NCBI GenBank assembly: GCA_014163555.1
Contig: JACJGO010000028.1
Span: 17,213-81,212, forward strand
DNA from: Flavisolibacter longurius
GTDB lineage: Bacteria; Bacteroidota; Bacteroidia; Chitinophagales; Chitinophagaceae
Direction: 5' to 3'
DNA length: 64,000 nt
A program made the position numbers and the translations under genes. A model generated the notes under the pieces. It did not search any database. It was not told the origin of the DNA and saw nothing but the letters and a program-made list of their open reading frames with translations. Within the stretch, counting starts at the first letter, position 1; every line of letters starts with the position of its first letter. Of this stretch, positions 17,922-27,138 are shown piece after piece.

Positions 17922-20348
17922 TTATTCGCCACAACCCATCATCGCGTCTCCATCGCCAATGGGTGCACCGGGCGGGATGGTTATGTGTTGAGTGGGTTTT
18001 GCTTTTTCCGGCGCTTTCATTCTTTCCAATGTAAGCAGGTAATACCCACCGTCTTTTGTGTCCGCCTTGCTGCCGGATAACGCCGTTGTTTTGATTTCAT
18101 CCAAAACTTTCAGAACGGCAGCTTTCGTGGCAAAACTGGCTGCCTCGTTTTCGGTTGCTGCTAACAGGTAGGTTAACACCAACTGTTCGTTCTGGCGCTG
18201 GATCAACCCGGCAAAACCCTGTTGACGGGTTGCCCGCCAGGTACGGGCTAATACAGTTTTTAGCATTTCCGTCAGGCCAAGTCCGTTTTTGTCCTCGTCT
18301 GCCTGTGCCAGGCGGTTGAGGCGTGCTAAATGAAACAGAAAAGAAAGCGGCAGGTCGGCGCCGGTTTCCGCTACCGCCATCGGATCAAAAGAAAGCCCGG
18401 TGCGGCGGTTGAAAAGTTCCCGGTTGTAATCATAACCGGCCGGTCGCGGTGGAATTAATTTGGTGATGGTTGTTGGCAAAGCCAGAAAAGAAGGCTCCAG
18501 GCAATCCAGAACAGCATTCAGGGCTTTGACCTGCTCCCATTTTGGAACGGGTGCGGTGGCAGCCTGGCCATCGCCTCGTACGGCATAACTGTATTGTTGT
18601 CCGCCCACCAGTTTGGTAACCGCTTCTACCTGGTAACGGTGAAAAAGGTAAACCGGTACCAGCACTTCTTCCAGTGTTGCCATAGGATCGCCTTTGCGGA
18701 TGTTGGCCTCACCAAACTGCGACAAGGCTTTTTTCCGTACAGCAACTACCTCCTGCAAACCGGCAACCGCATTGTTGGATACATCCCAAAGATGCGCTGT
18801 GGGATGCAAGCCACCTGGATCACGGGCATCCCTATCCGAAATAAAGCTGAGCCCTTTTGTTCGAGCATCGTTCAGGATTTTTTCCAGGGCTGCTTTTTCA
18901 TCCACACCCTGCGGAAACTGCGCATAGCCATAGGTGATGCTGACCTTGTCCCAATCGCCAATGCTGTTGGTGTAGGCATCCTGCAGGTCAATCTCCCCTT
19001 TTGTATTCAGTTTTACAACCGGTGGTGGGTAATCCATTACACTGGCCCTGTTCTGCGCACTGGAGATATAATTATGCAAGAGACCTAAGGTATGTCCGAT
19101 TTCGTGTGCGGACAATTGCTTTAACCGCTGGAGGGCCATTTGCAGCATTTTATTATCTGCCGGCACTCCATTCTCAAACGGTGCCAGCAAGCCCTGTGCA
19201 ATCAGGTAATCCTGCCGTACCCGCAGGGAGCCAAGGGTGACATTTCCTTTCAGGATCTCACCGGTGCGGGGATCTACCACGGAACTGCCAAACGACCAGC
19301 CGCGGGTTGACCGGTGGACCCAGTTGATCATGTTGTAGCGCAGGTCCATCGGGTCGGCAGTATCGGGTAAGAGCTTTACTTGAAATGCATTGCGGAAGCC
19401 GGCGGCCTCAAAGGCTGCATTCCACCAGGAAGCGCCTTCCAAAAGTGCAGAGCGGATGGGTTCCGGCGTACCGTTGTCGAGATAGTACACGATCGGTTTT
19501 ACCGCTTCGCTTACGGGTGCAGAAGGTTCTTTTTTTTGCAGGCGGTGACGGACGATAAATCGCTTTTGTATCGGTTCCGTAACCGGTGTGCTGAAATCGA
19601 AATAGCTGCGGGCAATAAACGACGAACGCGGATCGTATGCACGGGGTGTATAGTTCGCATCGGGCAGTTGTACAAACGAATGATGCATTCGCAAAGTAAT
19701 GGCTTCCGCCGATGGCGCCACAGAAGCCACAAAAGCACCCGGCCGGCTGTCGTTGTTCACAAACGTAACTGTTGTTTCAATCTCAGTATTGAGCGGAAAA
19801 TTTTTGGTGCGGGGCAAATAAATCGCGGAGCGGCTTTGGTCAATGGCATAAGAGCCCTGGTTGGTGCGGCGAAATGTATTGGCTACGTTCATGGCATCCC
19901 GCAACAAAAAAGCAGTGGCATCGACCAACACGGCGCCATTGCTTTCCGCTTCCACAACAAAACCCCAAATGGTTGAAGTGGCAAACGATTCCTCTACCGC
20001 CCTGCGTTCGGCCGCATTGCTGGTGGTGGCCCGGAAATTAAAATTGGGCTCGGTCAAAAGCAGTTTGTTACCGGTGCGGTTGATGCGCAAAAGTGAAGTG
20101 CGACCTATAATGCCGCGATCCAATCCCACATCATTGGACCCCAATCCTGCAGGCAAGGAGGTTTGGTAAAGAATCTCTGTAGTTTGTGCTGGAATCTGCA
20201 GCCAGATTTTTCCTAGAGCTTCGTCCCAATAAAACGGAAAAAAGCCGGGATAGGCTTTCATGTTTTTCGTTTTCTCTTCAATGGTTGTTAGCTTTTGTGC
20301 AGAGGAAAAAAATGGAAATAGAATAAGAAGCAGGATCGTAATTCTCAT
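17922..20348 (-). CDS. Zinc-dependent metalloprotease, secreted (DUF5117/DUF4953 type)
   Basis: 808 residues with a signal peptide (residues 1-17). The catalytic site is HEIGHTLGLLH at 415-425, an extended HExxHxxGxxH metzincin-type zinc motif, with a following VMDYPPP that fits a Met-turn. The N-terminal third (IWLQIPAQTTEILYQTSLPAGLGSND split by loops) and the region GSFAIARSYFDFSTP-like match the DUF5117 and DUF4953 domains that flank the catalytic domain in these Bacteroidota proteins. It should cleave peptides in the periplasm or outside the cell. Substrate unknown. The gene is alone; a terminator for the rhodanese operon lies upstream. Confidence 0.87.
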   Translation of the reverse strand: MRITILLLILFPFFSSAQKLTTIEEKTKNMKAYPGFFPFYWDEALGKIWLQIPAQTTEILYQTSLPAGLGSNDVGLDRGIIGRTSLLRINRTGNKLLLTEPNFNFRATTSNAAERRAVEESFATSTIWGFVVEAESNGAVLVDATAFLLRDAMNVANTFRRTNQGSYAIDQSRSAIYLPRTKNFPLNTEIETTVTFVNNDSRPGAFVASVAPSAEAITLRMHHSFVQLPDANYTPRAYDPRSSFIARSYFDFSTPVTEPIQKRFIVRHRLQKKEPSAPVSEAVKPIVYYLDNGTPEPIRSALLEGASWWNAAFEAAGFRNAFQVKLLPDTADPMDLRYNMINWVHRSTRGWSFGSSVVDPRTGEILKGNVTLGSLRVRQDYLIAQGLLAPFENGVPADNKMLQMALQRLKQLSAHEIGHTLGLLHNYISSAQNRASVMDYPPPVVKLNTKGEIDLQDAYTNSIGDWDKVSITYGYAQFPQGVDEKAALEKILNDARTKGLSFISDRDARDPGGLHPTAHLWDVSNNAVAGLQEVVAVRKKALSQFGEANIRKGDPMATLEEVLVPVYLFHRYQVEAVTKLVGGQQYSYAVRGDGQAATAPVPKWEQVKALNAVLDCLEPSFLALPTTITKLIPPRPAGYDYNRELFNRRTGLSFDPMAVAETGADLPLSFLFHLARLNRLAQADEDKNGLGLTEMLKTVLARTWRATRQQGFAGLIQRQNEQLVLTYLLAATENEAASFATKAAVLKVLDEIKTTALSGSKADTKDGGYYLLTLERMKAPEKAKPTQHITIPPGAPIGDGDAMMGCGE

Positions 20349-20503
20349 GAAGTGGCTGGTTTTGCGAGAACCAATTTACGGCCTTTGATGAGAACTTTGT
20401 TTTCGTATAAAATTTTATTCAATCTGCACCTATCCAACAACGTTACTGTTGCCGACTCAGTGCTGGCCCTTTCAATGTAACATCATTCTGGCAGCTATAG
20501 GCA

Positions 20504-20542
20504 CAAAAAAGCCACCTCCCCTTAATCGAAAGCGGCTTTTTA
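20504..20542 (-). terminator. Terminator after the ddl-PASTA-rhodanese operon
   Basis: On the minus strand an AAAAAGCC arm pairs with GGCTTTTTT through a 20-base loop with partial inner pairing; the T run follows the stop at 20557. Confidence 0.7.
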
Positions 20543-20556
20543 TACGATGTCATTTC

Positions 20557-20871
20557 TTATTTCGGCTGTCCGTATTTGTCGATCCAGGCCAGGATGCCCC
20601 CTTGAACATTGACGGTGTTTTTAAAACCCATCTGGTCGAGAATAGTGCAAGCCATGGCACTGCGCTTACCGCTACGGCAGTGAATGATAACCTCTTCGTC
20701 CTTCAAGTCTTCCAGTTCATCCAGGTCCATCATCTGAAATTTTCCCAGGGGAATCAGCTTTGCGCCCAGGTTGGCTTCTTCGTATTCGTGCGGTTCGCGG
20801 CAATCAATCAAATTGATCTTTTCGCCGTTGTCAATACGGGTCTTTAGTTCTTCAACCGTGATTTCTTTCAT
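20557..20871 (-). CDS. Single-domain rhodanese
   Basis: 104 residues from the ATG at 20871; an ATG at 20877 is in frame two codons earlier and overlaps the stop of the PASTA gene as TAATG, so translation may be coupled to it. A complete rhodanese domain: LIDCREPHEYEEANL, then the active-site loop C65RSGKRS, which forms the persulfide, and VQGGILAW near the end. Such proteins carry sulfane sulfur in the cytoplasm. The six-residue loop of that type favours sulfur over phosphate substrates. It is the last gene of the ddl-PASTA-rhodanese transcript. Confidence 0.88.
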   Translation of the reverse strand: MKEITVEELKTRIDNGEKINLIDCREPHEYEEANLGAKLIPLGKFQMMDLDELEDLKDEEVIIHCRSGKRSAMACTILDQMGFKNTVNVQGGILAWIDKYGQPK

Positions 20872-20876
20872 ATGCA

Positions 20877-21707
20877 TTAATATTCGTTGGGTTCTTCGAT
20901 GTCAGGCGGTCTGGCCGCATTTTCAAGGGAATCCACATTCGGCTTTTCCGTTTGCAGCCAGATATCGATCATTTGCCCTGCCCGCATGGTCAGTCGTTTG
21001 CCGTCCAGCGTAGTGGGTGCCGGACGCTGCCGGTAAACGAAGGCATTGGCCGAATCACTTACACCTGGATTAAAAACCGGCGCTCCAAGAATAATTCCCT
21101 GCGCATCCAATAAAGCCCTTGCTTCTTCATAAGTAAGGCCCAGGAGTTTGGGAACCACAATGGCCTCGTTGCCCACACCGCTGCCCAGCACCAGGTCAAC
21201 CGGCGTGCCCACCTTGATGGTTGATCCCGGCAGAATGGTTCTTCCCTGGTACAGTACTTCCAACACGGTGTTTTTGGCAAAGTCGGTGCGGTATGATGTA
21301 TCGCCGACTTTCAGACCGATGTTGCGGATCACCATTTCGGCATTGCGGAAGCTTAATCCGCTGAGCTTTGGCAGTTCAATATCCGGGGCAACAAACCGGT
21401 TGATGGTCACGTATACAGTACGGTTTACTTTTACGACGGCATCGGCTTCGGGTACCTGGCGCAGAACCATACCGCGGGGAATGGAATCATAAAATACCGA
21501 ATCCTGTATCACCAGTTCAAATCCTTTCTCTTCCAGCATGGCTTGTACGTCATCCAGCTTTTTGCCGGTTACCAAGGGAACCGTGTTGGATTCGCCGTGC
21601 TTGGTGATCCAGTTCAGCGAAACGATAAACAGAAACAGCAGGATAAATAACAGGGCCAGGGCCAGCAATATGTGAAACCAAATTGGTTTTTTGGATAATA
21701 AGCTCAA
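20877..21707 (-). CDS. Membrane-anchored protein with three PASTA domains
   Basis: About 276 residues if translation begins at the TTG at 21707. The only in-frame ATG is at 21839, but the 44 codons it adds are read from degenerate intergenic repeat sequence and carry no homology-like pattern; family members start just before the helix, as here with SLLSKKPIWFHILLALALLF. One membrane helix is followed by three PASTA repeats (beginning at VPLVTGKKLDDVQ, LPKLSGLSFRNAE and VPKLLGLTYEEAR). PASTA domains bind peptidoglycan stem peptides. There is no kinase domain, unlike PknB/Stk proteins. The position after ddl supports a wall-linked role. Confidence 0.75.
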   Translation of the reverse strand: MSLLSKKPIWFHILLALALLFILLFLFIVSLNWITKHGESNTVPLVTGKKLDDVQAMLEEKGFELVIQDSVFYDSIPRGMVLRQVPEADAVVKVNRTVYVTINRFVAPDIELPKLSGLSFRNAEMVIRNIGLKVGDTSYRTDFAKNTVLEVLYQGRTILPGSTIKVGTPVDLVLGSGVGNEAIVVPKLLGLTYEEARALLDAQGIILGAPVFNPGVSDSANAFVYRQRPAPTTLDGKRLTMRAGQMIDIWLQTEKPNVDSLENAARPPDIEEPNEY

Positions 21708-21724
21708 TGATAGTTGTTTTACTG

Positions 21725-21800
21725 TTTGAGGGCTGCAATATAGGAATTGAATATTGAACAGATAAACAAGGAACCGTGAATGTTGAATGGGTTGTCCATT
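21725..21800. repeat. Intergenic word repeat (TTGAATATTGA family)
   Basis: Between ddl and the PASTA gene lies GGAATTGAATATTGAACA, then AACAAGGAACCGTGAATGTTGAATG. These are variants of a TTGAATATTGAA word, of the same style as the sequence at 48965-49052. Confidence 0.45.
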
Positions 21801-21879
21801 TGGATTTGGACCCCATCTTATATACTTGTGGCTTAGCATTCTTCAACATTACTTACTCGCCTGTTCTGCCATTCCAATC

Positions 21880-22869
21880 CTACCGGTTCTCCAGCGCTTC
21901 TTCTACCAGCATCGTATAAAAGTCGGTCAGGTTCCAGCCCCTGGCTCTTACCTGTTGCGGAATCACGCTGGCATCGCTTTGCCCGGGAATGGTATTGATT
22001 TCGAGCAGGAAAGGCTGGCCTTTTTCTTCATTGAAGATAAAATCCATACGTACCACGCCACGGCAATTGAATACATGGTAAACCCGCGAAGCCGTTTCTT
22101 CCAGGGCAGCTTTCCATTCCTCGGGCATCTCGGCAGGCGTGGTTTCGGAAGATTTTCCCTGGTATTTGGCTTCGAAATCAAAAAATTCATTGTGCGCCAC
22201 GACTTCTGTAATAGGCAGTACAATTATATCGCCTTTGGAACGAAAAACGCCAACCGTAAACTCACGGCCTTGGATCATTTCTTCCACTAATACCTGGTCG
22301 TCTTCTTTAAAGGCTTTTTCAATGGCTGCACCCAGGGCTTCTGACGCCTGATTAACTTTTGACATGCCAATGCTGGAGCCGCCATTATTAGGCTTTACAA
22401 ACACGGGGAAGTTCATTGTTGCGGCCTCCTGATCAGCCGTTTGCAACTGGCTCTTGAAGAAAAGTTTCGACTTGGCAACATTGATACCGGCCGCGCCGGC
22501 TACTGCTGTTGTGTACCGTTTGTTGAAGGTCAATGCCGAAGTTGCCGCGTTACATGAAGTGTAGGGTAATCCCAGCACATCAAAATACCCCTGTAGTTTG
22601 CCGTCTTCCCCGGGGGTGCCGTGCATGCCGATAAAAACAGCATCAAAAGTGAGTTTTGAACCCGCCACCGAAATGCTGAAATCATTTTTATCAACGGGAA
22701 TGCGGGCCTCTTCACCGGTTTTGTAAAACCAGCCCTCAGGCGTTACGTCTATCAGGTAAACGTCAAATTTGTTTTTGTCGAGGTGGTTGTAGATGGTATT
22801 GGCCGAACGGTAAGAAATGACGGCTTCGCCGGAGTAGCCGCCGGTAACAAGGGCTATTTTTTTCTTCAT
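21880..22869 (-). CDS. ddl: D-alanine--D-alanine ligase
   Basis: 329 residues, cytoplasmic ATP-grasp enzyme. The N-terminal domain starts with ALVTGGYSGEAVIS, the Bacteroidota form of the D-Ala binding loop, and HGTPGEDGKLQGYFD. The ATP-grasp part has FVKPNNGGSSIGMSKV and LLEINTIPGQSDASVIPQQ, which carry the metal-binding glutamate and asparagine. It joins two D-alanines with ATP to make the dipeptide end of the peptidoglycan stem. It is the first gene of a leftward operon with a PASTA protein and a rhodanese. A TAnnTTTG match lies only a few bases before the start codon. Confidence 0.95.
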   Translation of the reverse strand: MKKKIALVTGGYSGEAVISYRSANTIYNHLDKNKFDVYLIDVTPEGWFYKTGEEARIPVDKNDFSISVAGSKLTFDAVFIGMHGTPGEDGKLQGYFDVLGLPYTSCNAATSALTFNKRYTTAVAGAAGINVAKSKLFFKSQLQTADQEAATMNFPVFVKPNNGGSSIGMSKVNQASEALGAAIEKAFKEDDQVLVEEMIQGREFTVGVFRSKGDIIVLPITEVVAHNEFFDFEAKYQGKSSETTPAEMPEEWKAALEETASRVYHVFNCRGVVRMDFIFNEEKGQPFLLEINTIPGQSDASVIPQQVRARGWNLTDFYTMLVEEALENR

Positions 22870-22873
22870 CCGT

Positions 22874-22907
22874 CAAAACTAAACGGAAATGCAATAGTAA
22901 CGACAAA
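22874..22907 (-). promoter_or_regulatory. Possible promoter of ddl
   Basis: TAGTTTTG on the minus strand (22881-22874) with TTTG at 22907-22904, 22 bases apart. Transcription would start at or within a few bases of the ATG at 22869, implying a nearly leaderless message. Confidence 0.35.
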
Positions 22908-22953
22908 GAAACGTTTTATCCCTTGCGGGTGATTCTTCACCGACGGGAAGTCT

Positions 22954-22961
22954 TAGTTTTG
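22954..22961 (+). promoter_or_regulatory. Possible -7 element for the DUF6089-like gene
   Basis: TAGTTTTG matches TAnnTTTG exactly, 83 bases before the TTG start at 23044. No clear -33 element at the right distance. Confidence 0.3.
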
Positions 22962-23043
22962 CCTGAATTCTTATGAGAAGATGGTAAATTAGTGTATGTT
23001 AGCCTGTCCAAACAGACCCCTGAAACGAAAAACGTAACTGCAA

Positions 23044-23805
23044 TTGACTCAAAAACTTACCAAGTATTTGTATCTGAATGTGATCCTGGTGTTATTTACC
23101 GGATGGCAGGCGTCTGCGCAGTTGCTTTCAGAAGCAGGGTTTGGGTTGGGGGCCTCTATCTACCAGGGTGATCTATCACCGCACTGGATTGGCGCTTACA
23201 ACCGTCCGGGCATCAGTTTCCAGGTTACGGGGCAGCGCAACATTACATCTTTTCTCGCCATCCGCGCTGCTTATGCTTACGCTTCTATCAGTGATAACGA
23301 AGAAGGGTATACCAGCGGCGTTCACCAGCAACGTAATTTTTCGTTCAAAGCGTCCATTAATGAACTTTCGGCACAACTCATTGTGAACCCAAGCCTGAAC
23401 AATGGCTGGGAAGAACCCGGCGACCTGCGACCTTACTTCTTTGGTGGTGTTGGTGTAGCCTTTATCCGGGTAGAGCGGGATTGGAGCCGGTTCAATTATA
23501 ATTTTCCCTACTGGCAATCTTGGGTTTTACCTGGCCTCCGCCAAGATTCATTAAAACAGATCCCGAATAATATTCTCACCTTTCCTGTCGGAGTTGGCCT
23601 TCGCTACCAGATTGGGGATAATGTTGCCCTTTATGGTGAAGCCACCAAACGAATCGCCAACACCGAATACCTCGACGGTTTCAGTAAATCGGCCAATCAA
23701 AAAGAAAACGATGGCTATTCCAGCATCATTTTCGGCTTGACATTCCGCTTGTTTAATGGAATGGGTGACCGTGGACGCATTGATTGTCCAAAAGACGTGT
23801 GGTAG
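23044..23805 (+). CDS. DUF6089-like outer-membrane beta-barrel protein
   Basis: 253 residues with a signal peptide ending ASAQ (about residue 26). The mature part is beta-rich: AGFGLGASIYQGDLSP, YFFGGVGVAFIRV, TFPVGVGLRYQIGDNVALYGEAT and FGLTFRLF look like barrel strands with aromatic girdles, and the pattern fits the DUF6089 family near gliding and type IX secretion genes. Start: the frame has an in-frame stop at 23035-23037 and no ATG before the signal peptide, so TTG at 23044 (or CTG at 23038) must be used. Single gene, divergent from ddl. Confidence 0.75.
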   Translation: MTQKLTKYLYLNVILVLFTGWQASAQLLSEAGFGLGASIYQGDLSPHWIGAYNRPGISFQVTGQRNITSFLAIRAAYAYASISDNEEGYTSGVHQQRNFSFKASINELSAQLIVNPSLNNGWEEPGDLRPYFFGGVGVAFIRVERDWSRFNYNFPYWQSWVLPGLRQDSLKQIPNNILTFPVGVGLRYQIGDNVALYGEATKRIANTEYLDGFSKSANQKENDGYSSIIFGLTFRLFNGMGDRGRIDCPKDVW

Positions 23806-24007
23806 TACTTTACCCTTACTGCAGCCCTTTTTAACTGCCCGCTTTTTGCTATGTTAAGCATTTTCGTTAACTATGCACACCTCCTGCGACGCTTTTTGCA
23901 ACCAATATTTTCTGACTTGTTAAATGATTATTTAGATAGTTGAATAAACAACTAAAATGTCGTTTATTCGTTTATTTATAAAACACGGAAATAAATCTTA
24001 GATATAC

Positions 24008-24298
24008 ATGCGTAAAGGAATAACGGAAAGCAATTCAACCACGCCCCTTACTTTGCAGATGCTACGCAAAATTGAAGATGAGGGATTTAAGTACGTTCAG
24101 GTTAAAGGATTGACGCTTGACAAGCATTACGACTATGTAGAACCCCATTTTCTGGTGCTGGTGCCAATGAAGGAACTTCCAAAAGCACAGGAACTGAAAG
24201 ACGTTTACGAACCCATCCCCAGCAGCCTGTTGAAACAATGGGCTACAGAAACCGATGATGCGCTGGAGATTGTCGTTTCTACCAAGCAGTTAAGCTAA
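24008..24298 (+). CDS. Small conserved-looking hypothetical protein, 96 residues
   Basis: Soluble, acidic and lysine-rich, with no signal or helix in the membrane. The segment DKHYDYVEPHFLVLVPMKELP reads as two strands, and the end ALEIVVSTKQL as another; the start has a short helix (LQMLRKIEDEGFKYVQ). I do not recognise the family. The upstream 80 bases are very AT-rich, as a promoter region would be, and a clear terminator follows, so it is an independent, probably well expressed gene. Confidence 0.65.
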   Translation: MRKGITESNSTTPLTLQMLRKIEDEGFKYVQVKGLTLDKHYDYVEPHFLVLVPMKELPKAQELKDVYEPIPSSLLKQWATETDDALEIVVSTKQLS

Positions 24299-24362
24299 AA
24301 CAGTAAAACTGAAACTGTTCCGAAACAGTTGTTACGTACAACAAGAATGAAAATCATTTTTT

Positions 24363-24394
24363 AAGAGCCATCATGTAAATGAATGGCTCTTTTT
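24363..24394 (+). terminator. Terminator after the 96-residue protein gene
   Basis: AAGAGCCAT (24363-24371) pairs with ATGGCTCTT (24383-24391), 11-base loop, followed by T. Confidence 0.88.
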
Positions 24395-24491
24395 ATGTCT
24401 TGTCTTTGAACCGGGAAAAATGGGATGCATAGGAATTGTGTGATCGTTTTAGATTAATACGGTCCTTTCCTTTCATCCAATCCATCCCAGT

Positions 24492-25805
24492 TCAGACAAC
24501 TTCTCCTTCCAGATCGTAATCGTAGGCTTTGGTGATTTTTACATTCACAAATTCGCCAACTTTTACCCTTCCCTTCTCGCCAGGTTGAATGATCACCTCG
24601 TTATCTACCTCGACGCTATCAAACTCGGTACGGCCCAGGTAACGGCCGGCTTCTTTTTTATCAACCAGTACTTTAAAGGTCTGTCCTACTTTCTCCTGGT
24701 TTTTTTCAAGGCTGATCTGCTGCTGTACGGCCATGATGTCTTCAGCGCGGCGTTGCTTTTCTTCTGCAGGCACGCTGTCTGCCAGATCGTAAGCGGAGGT
24801 ATTTTCTTCGTGCGAATAGGTAAAGATCCCTACCCTGTCGAAACGCTGCCGCTCGAGGAAACCTTTCAACTCTTCCACATCATCCAGGGTCTCATCCGGG
24901 AAACCGGTGATCAGCGTAGTGCGCAGGCAAATGCCCGGTACCGTCTCGCGGATACCGGCCACCAGTTCTTCCATTTCGGTCCGGGTAATCTGGCGGCGCA
25001 TGGCCTTCAGCATGTTGTCGGCCGCATGCTGCAGGGGCATATCCAAATAGTTACAGATATTTTCCCGCTCCTTCATCACCTCTAATATTTCCATGGGGAA
25101 TTTATGCGGGTAAACATAATGAAGGCGAATCCATTCAATTCCCCTTACATCGCTCAGGCGGCGAAGCAGGTCGGACAAGGCTCTTTTTTTATACAGATCG
25201 AGACCGTAATAGGTTAATTCCTGGGCAATGAGCATGATTTCTTTCACGCCGCGGCTGGCCAATATCTCGGCTTCTCTTACCAGGTCATCGATAGAGCGGC
25301 TTATGTGGGCTCCCCTCATCAAGGGAATGGCGCAAAACGCACAAGTACGGTTGCAGCCTTCCGAAATTTTCATGTAAGCATAATGCTGCGGTGTAGCAAG
25401 AAGTCGTTCGCCCATCAATTCAGCCCGGTAATCCACCTCAAATTTTTTCAGCATCAGCGGCAATTCCATTGTTCCAAACCAGGCATCCACTTCGGGAATG
25501 CTTTGCTCCAGATCGTCGCGGTAACGCTGGCTCAAACAACCGGTCACATAAACTTTATCCAGCTTTCCCCGCTGCTTCAAGGCTACCTGCTCCAGGATTG
25601 TGTTCACACTTTCTTCTTTTGCCTTGTCGATAAAGCCACAGGTATTTACCACCACGATGTTGTGGTCACGCCTGGTGCTTTCGTGGACCACATCAATCTC
25701 GGCTGCCCGCAACTGGCCACTCAGCACTTCGCTGTCCACCATGTTTTTGCTGCAACCCAGTGTAATAATGTTAACCTTGTCTTTTTTCAGCGTCCTCGCT
25801 TTCAT
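24492..25805 (-). CDS. rimO: Ribosomal protein uS12 methylthiotransferase
   Basis: 437 residues, all three domains present. The N-terminal MTTase domain has the three cluster cysteines C18, C56 and C90 (in TLGCSKN, NTCGFID and TGCLSQR). The radical SAM cluster is C151NRTCAFC158. The C-terminal TRAM domain ends the protein (VLVDKKEAGRYLGRTEFDSVEVD in part). The enzyme adds a methylthio group to the conserved aspartate of ribosomal protein S12, using S-adenosylmethionine and sulfur from an auxiliary cluster. The ASRGVKEIMLIAQELTYYG segment and the overall length favour RimO over MiaB. Single gene with its own promoter. Confidence 0.95.
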   Translation of the reverse strand: MKARTLKKDKVNIITLGCSKNMVDSEVLSGQLRAAEIDVVHESTRRDHNIVVVNTCGFIDKAKEESVNTILEQVALKQRGKLDKVYVTGCLSQRYRDDLEQSIPEVDAWFGTMELPLMLKKFEVDYRAELMGERLLATPQHYAYMKISEGCNRTCAFCAIPLMRGAHISRSIDDLVREAEILASRGVKEIMLIAQELTYYGLDLYKKRALSDLLRRLSDVRGIEWIRLHYVYPHKFPMEILEVMKERENICNYLDMPLQHAADNMLKAMRRQITRTEMEELVAGIRETVPGICLRTTLITGFPDETLDDVEELKGFLERQRFDRVGIFTYSHEENTSAYDLADSVPAEEKQRRAEDIMAVQQQISLEKNQEKVGQTFKVLVDKKEAGRYLGRTEFDSVEVDNEVIIQPGEKGRVKVGEFVNVKITKAYDYDLEGEVV

Positions 25806-25822
25806 GCATTTGTCTGTTTACC

Positions 25823-25848
25823 GGTAAATTTGGCCGGCAAAGCTAACC
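25823..25848. promoter_or_regulatory. Face-to-face -7 elements upstream of rimO and nhaA
   Basis: TAAATTTG (25825-25832, plus) and TAGCTTTG (25845-25838, minus) both match TAnnTTTG and lie head to head inside an imperfect palindrome. The minus element fits rimO, with a leader of about 27 bases; the plus one may serve nhaA, which starts at 25954. Confidence 0.4.
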
Positions 25849-25953
25849 ATTCTTTGCGGGTAGCGTTGTTTAGGATTTGGTAAATGCTCTGCAGCATCTG
25901 CAGCATTTTTTTGCGAACCATAGAAAGGGAGATAAACCCGGAAACCGATTATT

Positions 25954-27132
25954 ATGAAATGGACCAGATTGTTTAGAGGATTTTTTGAAAGCGAACGGAT
26001 TGGCGGTATTATTCTTTTGTTTTGCACCATTGTCTCCCTGGCCATTGCCAACAGTATCTGGGGCGAAGGCTATACGCATTTCTGGCACAGTTCCGCAGAC
26101 CTTTCTTTTGCCGGGCTCGATCTCAACTTCACTGTTGAACAATGGATCAACGATGGGTTGATGACCATCTTTTTTTTACTCGTAGGGCTTGAAATTGAGC
26201 GGGAACTGTATGCCGGTGAACTTTCCTCGTTCTCCAATGCTATTCTGCCCGTAGGGGCAGCTGTTGGTGGGATGTTGGTTCCGGCGGCCATCCATTTTCT
26301 TTTTAATGGCGGTACGCCTATGCAACACGGTTTTGGGATTCCGATGGCCACCGACATTGCCTTTGCGCTTGGCATGCTGGCACTGGCTGGAAACCGGGTA
26401 CCCTATTCGTTAAAAATCTTTCTGACGGCACTGGCTATTATCGACGACCTGGGAGCAATCCTGGTCATTGCCCTGTTTTACAGTTCTGGCATTCAGTGGC
26501 TTTACCTTGGCATTTCCGCGGGCATTCTTGCCGGTCTGTTCATCCTGAGCAAGTTTAAAGTATACCATCTTGCATTTTACCTGATTCCCGGTATAGTGCT
26601 TTGGTATTGTATGATGCAGTCGGGAATTCACCCTACCATAGCCGGTGTGTTGTTGGCGTTTACCATTCCCTTTTCCGGCGAAACGGCATCAACGCCCTCT
26701 TATAAATTGCAGCATTTCCTGCACAAGCCGGTAGCGTTTTTTATTGTTCCGGTTTTTGCCCTGGCCAATACCGGAATTATCCTGGAGGAAGGCTGGCTCT
26801 CGCAAATGACAACAAATAACAGCCTGGGCATTATAGCAGGCCTGGTAGTGGGTAAACCGGTTGGTATTCTCCTTTTTTGCGGCCTGCTGATTCTAGTGTT
26901 TAATGTAAAACTGCCGCCAAATGTGCGATGGGGTCATCTTACAGGTGCAGCTATCCTGGCGGGGATTGGTTTTACCATGTCGATCTTTATTTCGAACCTG
27001 GCCTTTACTGACCCGGACCTGGTAAGTTATTCAAAGGTGGCGGTTTTACTGGGATCCTTATTAGCCACCATCCTAGGTCTTCTCTTACTATTTACGGCCA
27101 CAAAACCAATCATACCTAGAGAAGCAAGATAA
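25954..27132 (+). CDS. nhaA: Na+/H+ antiporter of the NhaA family
   Basis: 392 residues with about 12 membrane helices. The cation-binding aspartate pair of NhaA is visible in LTALAIIDDLGAILVIALFY, and the family motifs FFLLVGLEIERELYAGEL, GFGIPMATDIAFALGML and GIHPTIAGVLLAFTIP are all present. It exchanges sodium or lithium inside for protons outside and helps with salt and alkaline pH. The gene is single and ends in a perfect palindromic terminator. Confidence 0.95.
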   Translation: MKWTRLFRGFFESERIGGIILLFCTIVSLAIANSIWGEGYTHFWHSSADLSFAGLDLNFTVEQWINDGLMTIFFLLVGLEIERELYAGELSSFSNAILPVGAAVGGMLVPAAIHFLFNGGTPMQHGFGIPMATDIAFALGMLALAGNRVPYSLKIFLTALAIIDDLGAILVIALFYSSGIQWLYLGISAGILAGLFILSKFKVYHLAFYLIPGIVLWYCMMQSGIHPTIAGVLLAFTIPFSGETASTPSYKLQHFLHKPVAFFIVPVFALANTGIILEEGWLSQMTTNNSLGIIAGLVVGKPVGILLFCGLLILVFNVKLPPNVRWGHLTGAAILAGIGFTMSIFISNLAFTDPDLVSYSKVAVLLGSLLATILGLLLLFTATKPIIPREAR

Positions 27133-27138
27133 ATGTAA

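Noticed and set aside
21708..21839. ATG start of the PASTA protein at 21839
   Set aside because: The added 44 codons lie in the TTGAATATTGA-type intergenic repeat and precede the normal family N-terminus; TTG at 21707 fits better.
25889..25908. Direct repeat CTGCAGCAT twice upstream of nhaA
   Set aside because: Two nine-base copies back to back are too short and isolated to support a regulatory site.
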